5,617 nucleotides of DNA from UBA12151 sp964600645. Lineage in GTDB: Bacteria > Patescibacteriota > Minisyncoccia > Moranbacterales > UBA9337. The translations under genes and the position numbers were made by a program. A model generated the notes under the pieces. That model was not told where the DNA came from, did no database searches, and saw nothing but the letters and a program-made list of their open reading frames with translations. The stretch covers positions 1 through 5,617 of the forward strand of contig CAZRJL010000051.1 of assembly GCA_964600645.1 (NCBI GenBank). The letters are read 5' to 3'. Shown piece by piece: positions 5,271-5,617 of the stretch; the first letter of the stretch is position 1; each line of letters begins with the position of its first letter.

Positions 5271-5508
5271 CAGATTTAGCAATAAGGTTCCCAGCCAAAG
5301 GCTGACCAGCAGACTGGGATTCCTGCCAAGCGCACAGATTTAGCAATAAGGTTCCCAGCCAAAGGCTGACCANNNNNNNNNNNNNNNNNNNNNNNNNNNN
5401 NNNNNNNNNNNNNNNNNNNNNNNNNNNNNNNNNNNNNNNNNNNNNNNNNNNNNNNNNNNNNNNNNNNNNNNNGCAGACTGGGATTCCTGCCAAGCGCACA
5501 GATTTAGC
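5254..5508 (+). repeat. Tandem array of a 64-bp unit carrying the tRNA-Arg 3' end (contains an assembly gap)
   Basis: Unit 1 is 5254-5317 and overlaps the last 17 nt of tRNA-Arg. Unit 2 is 5318-5372 plus 5473-5481, interrupted by the N run. Unit 3 is partial, 5482-5508. All called bases agree between units. Each unit has the tRNA end GATTCCTGCCAAGCGCA (17 nt), a linker CAGATTTAGCAATAAG (16 nt), and a 31-nt structured part that begins GTTCCCAGCCAAAGGCTG and ends CAGACTGG. That part can form CAGCC-AAA-GGCTG or an outer TCCCAG/CTGGGA pairing. The junction GCAGACTGGGATTCCTGC resembles a T-arm. With the N's removed the period stays exactly 64, so the gap probably hides a whole number of further units. 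Confidence 0.9.
5373..5472. other. Assembly gap of 100 N
   Basis: Exactly 100 N's, the usual placeholder for a gap of unknown length. The left edge (…GCTGACCA) and the right edge (GCAGACTGG…) are adjacent in the 64-bp repeat unit, so the assembly stopped inside the tandem array. Confidence 0.97.
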
Positions 5509-5530
5509 CGAGAAAACAAAAAGACAGGCA

Positions 5531-5559
5531 AAAACCGTCCAAAATTCAGGCGGTTTTTT
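5531..5559 (+). terminator. Intrinsic terminator after the tRNA-Arg array
   Basis: AAAACCGTCC (5531-5540) pairs with GGCGGTTTT (5549-5557) with one bulged T, an 8-nt A/T-rich loop and a six-T run. It is the first plausible stop signal downstream of tRNA-Arg, which suggests the tRNA and the whole repeat array are transcribed together. The remaining sequence to 5617 shows no recognisable gene. Confidence 0.75.
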
Positions 5560-5617
5560 GTTTTGGCGGTGTTTTTTGATTGATGTTCGAACTTTTTTTG
5601 AGCAAAACCCCCAATAA

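Noticed and set aside
5072..5305. Plus-strand 77-aa reading frame across tRNA-Arg
   Set aside because: It reads through a terminator T-run and the tRNA (ALVAQWIERLV is a typical tRNA translation artefact); no ribosome binding site.
5254..5508. Tandem array as a CRISPR array
   Set aside because: All called bases of the units agree, with no variable spacers; the unit contains the tRNA 3' end and no cas gene is in the window.
5209..5531. Minus-strand reading frames through the tRNA-Arg array
   Set aside because: They run through the tRNA and the N gap; the 64-bp period is not a multiple of three, so each unit shifts frame. The peptide is the usual antisense artefact of a tRNA.

Overview
The window looks like a chromosomal piece of an AT-rich bacterium. 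I lean towards a Patescibacteria/CPR lineage because of the short simple intergenic spacers, an AT-rich repeat inserted in frame in a core gene, a TrmB-like HTH regulator and a small two-helix membrane protein of a type I associate with that group. This is an inference from style, not from a marker gene. The intact genes stop at TAA or TAG and none needs a recoded TGA.

Layout, left to right. Positions 1-1285 (-) are the N-terminal 428 codons of recG (branch-migration helicase), which runs off the left edge just at the DEQH motif and carries a repeat-derived in-frame insert. Positions 1335-3366 are a separate-looking block bounded by two inverted copies of a roughly 41-bp imperfect palindrome. 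It holds an unrecognised 277-aa gene (1492-2325, -) and a divergent TrmB-like regulator gene (2578-3306, +), with two good sigma70-type promoters between them and an intrinsic terminator after each. murI (glutamate racemase, peptidoglycan precursor D-Glu) follows at 3476-4255 (+) with its own promoter. A tRNA-Ser(UGA) gene (4271-4358, -) converges on murI; a decayed 5' half of a second type II tRNA lies just upstream of it. A 178-aa membrane protein gene (4487-5023, +) diverges from the tRNA and ends at an intrinsic terminator.

The right end is the most unusual part. A tRNA-Arg gene with anticodon GCG (5198-5270, +) is followed by a tandem array of a 64-bp unit that repeats the tRNA 3' end. 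A 100-N assembly gap sits inside the array. The sequence on both sides of the gap is exactly in phase, so an unknown whole number of units is probably missing. The array ends at a partial unit and an intrinsic terminator at about 5531-5559, so the tRNA and the array could form one transcript. Upstream of the tRNA (5110-5153) is a broken copy of the tRNA 5' end interrupted by a small hairpin that resembles the hairpin in the array unit.

recG (DNA repair) and murI (cell wall) are core genes without an evident functional link. The divergent gene pair between them is best read as an accessory regulator/target module, and the tRNA-Arg array as a tRNA-linked repeat system of unknown function.
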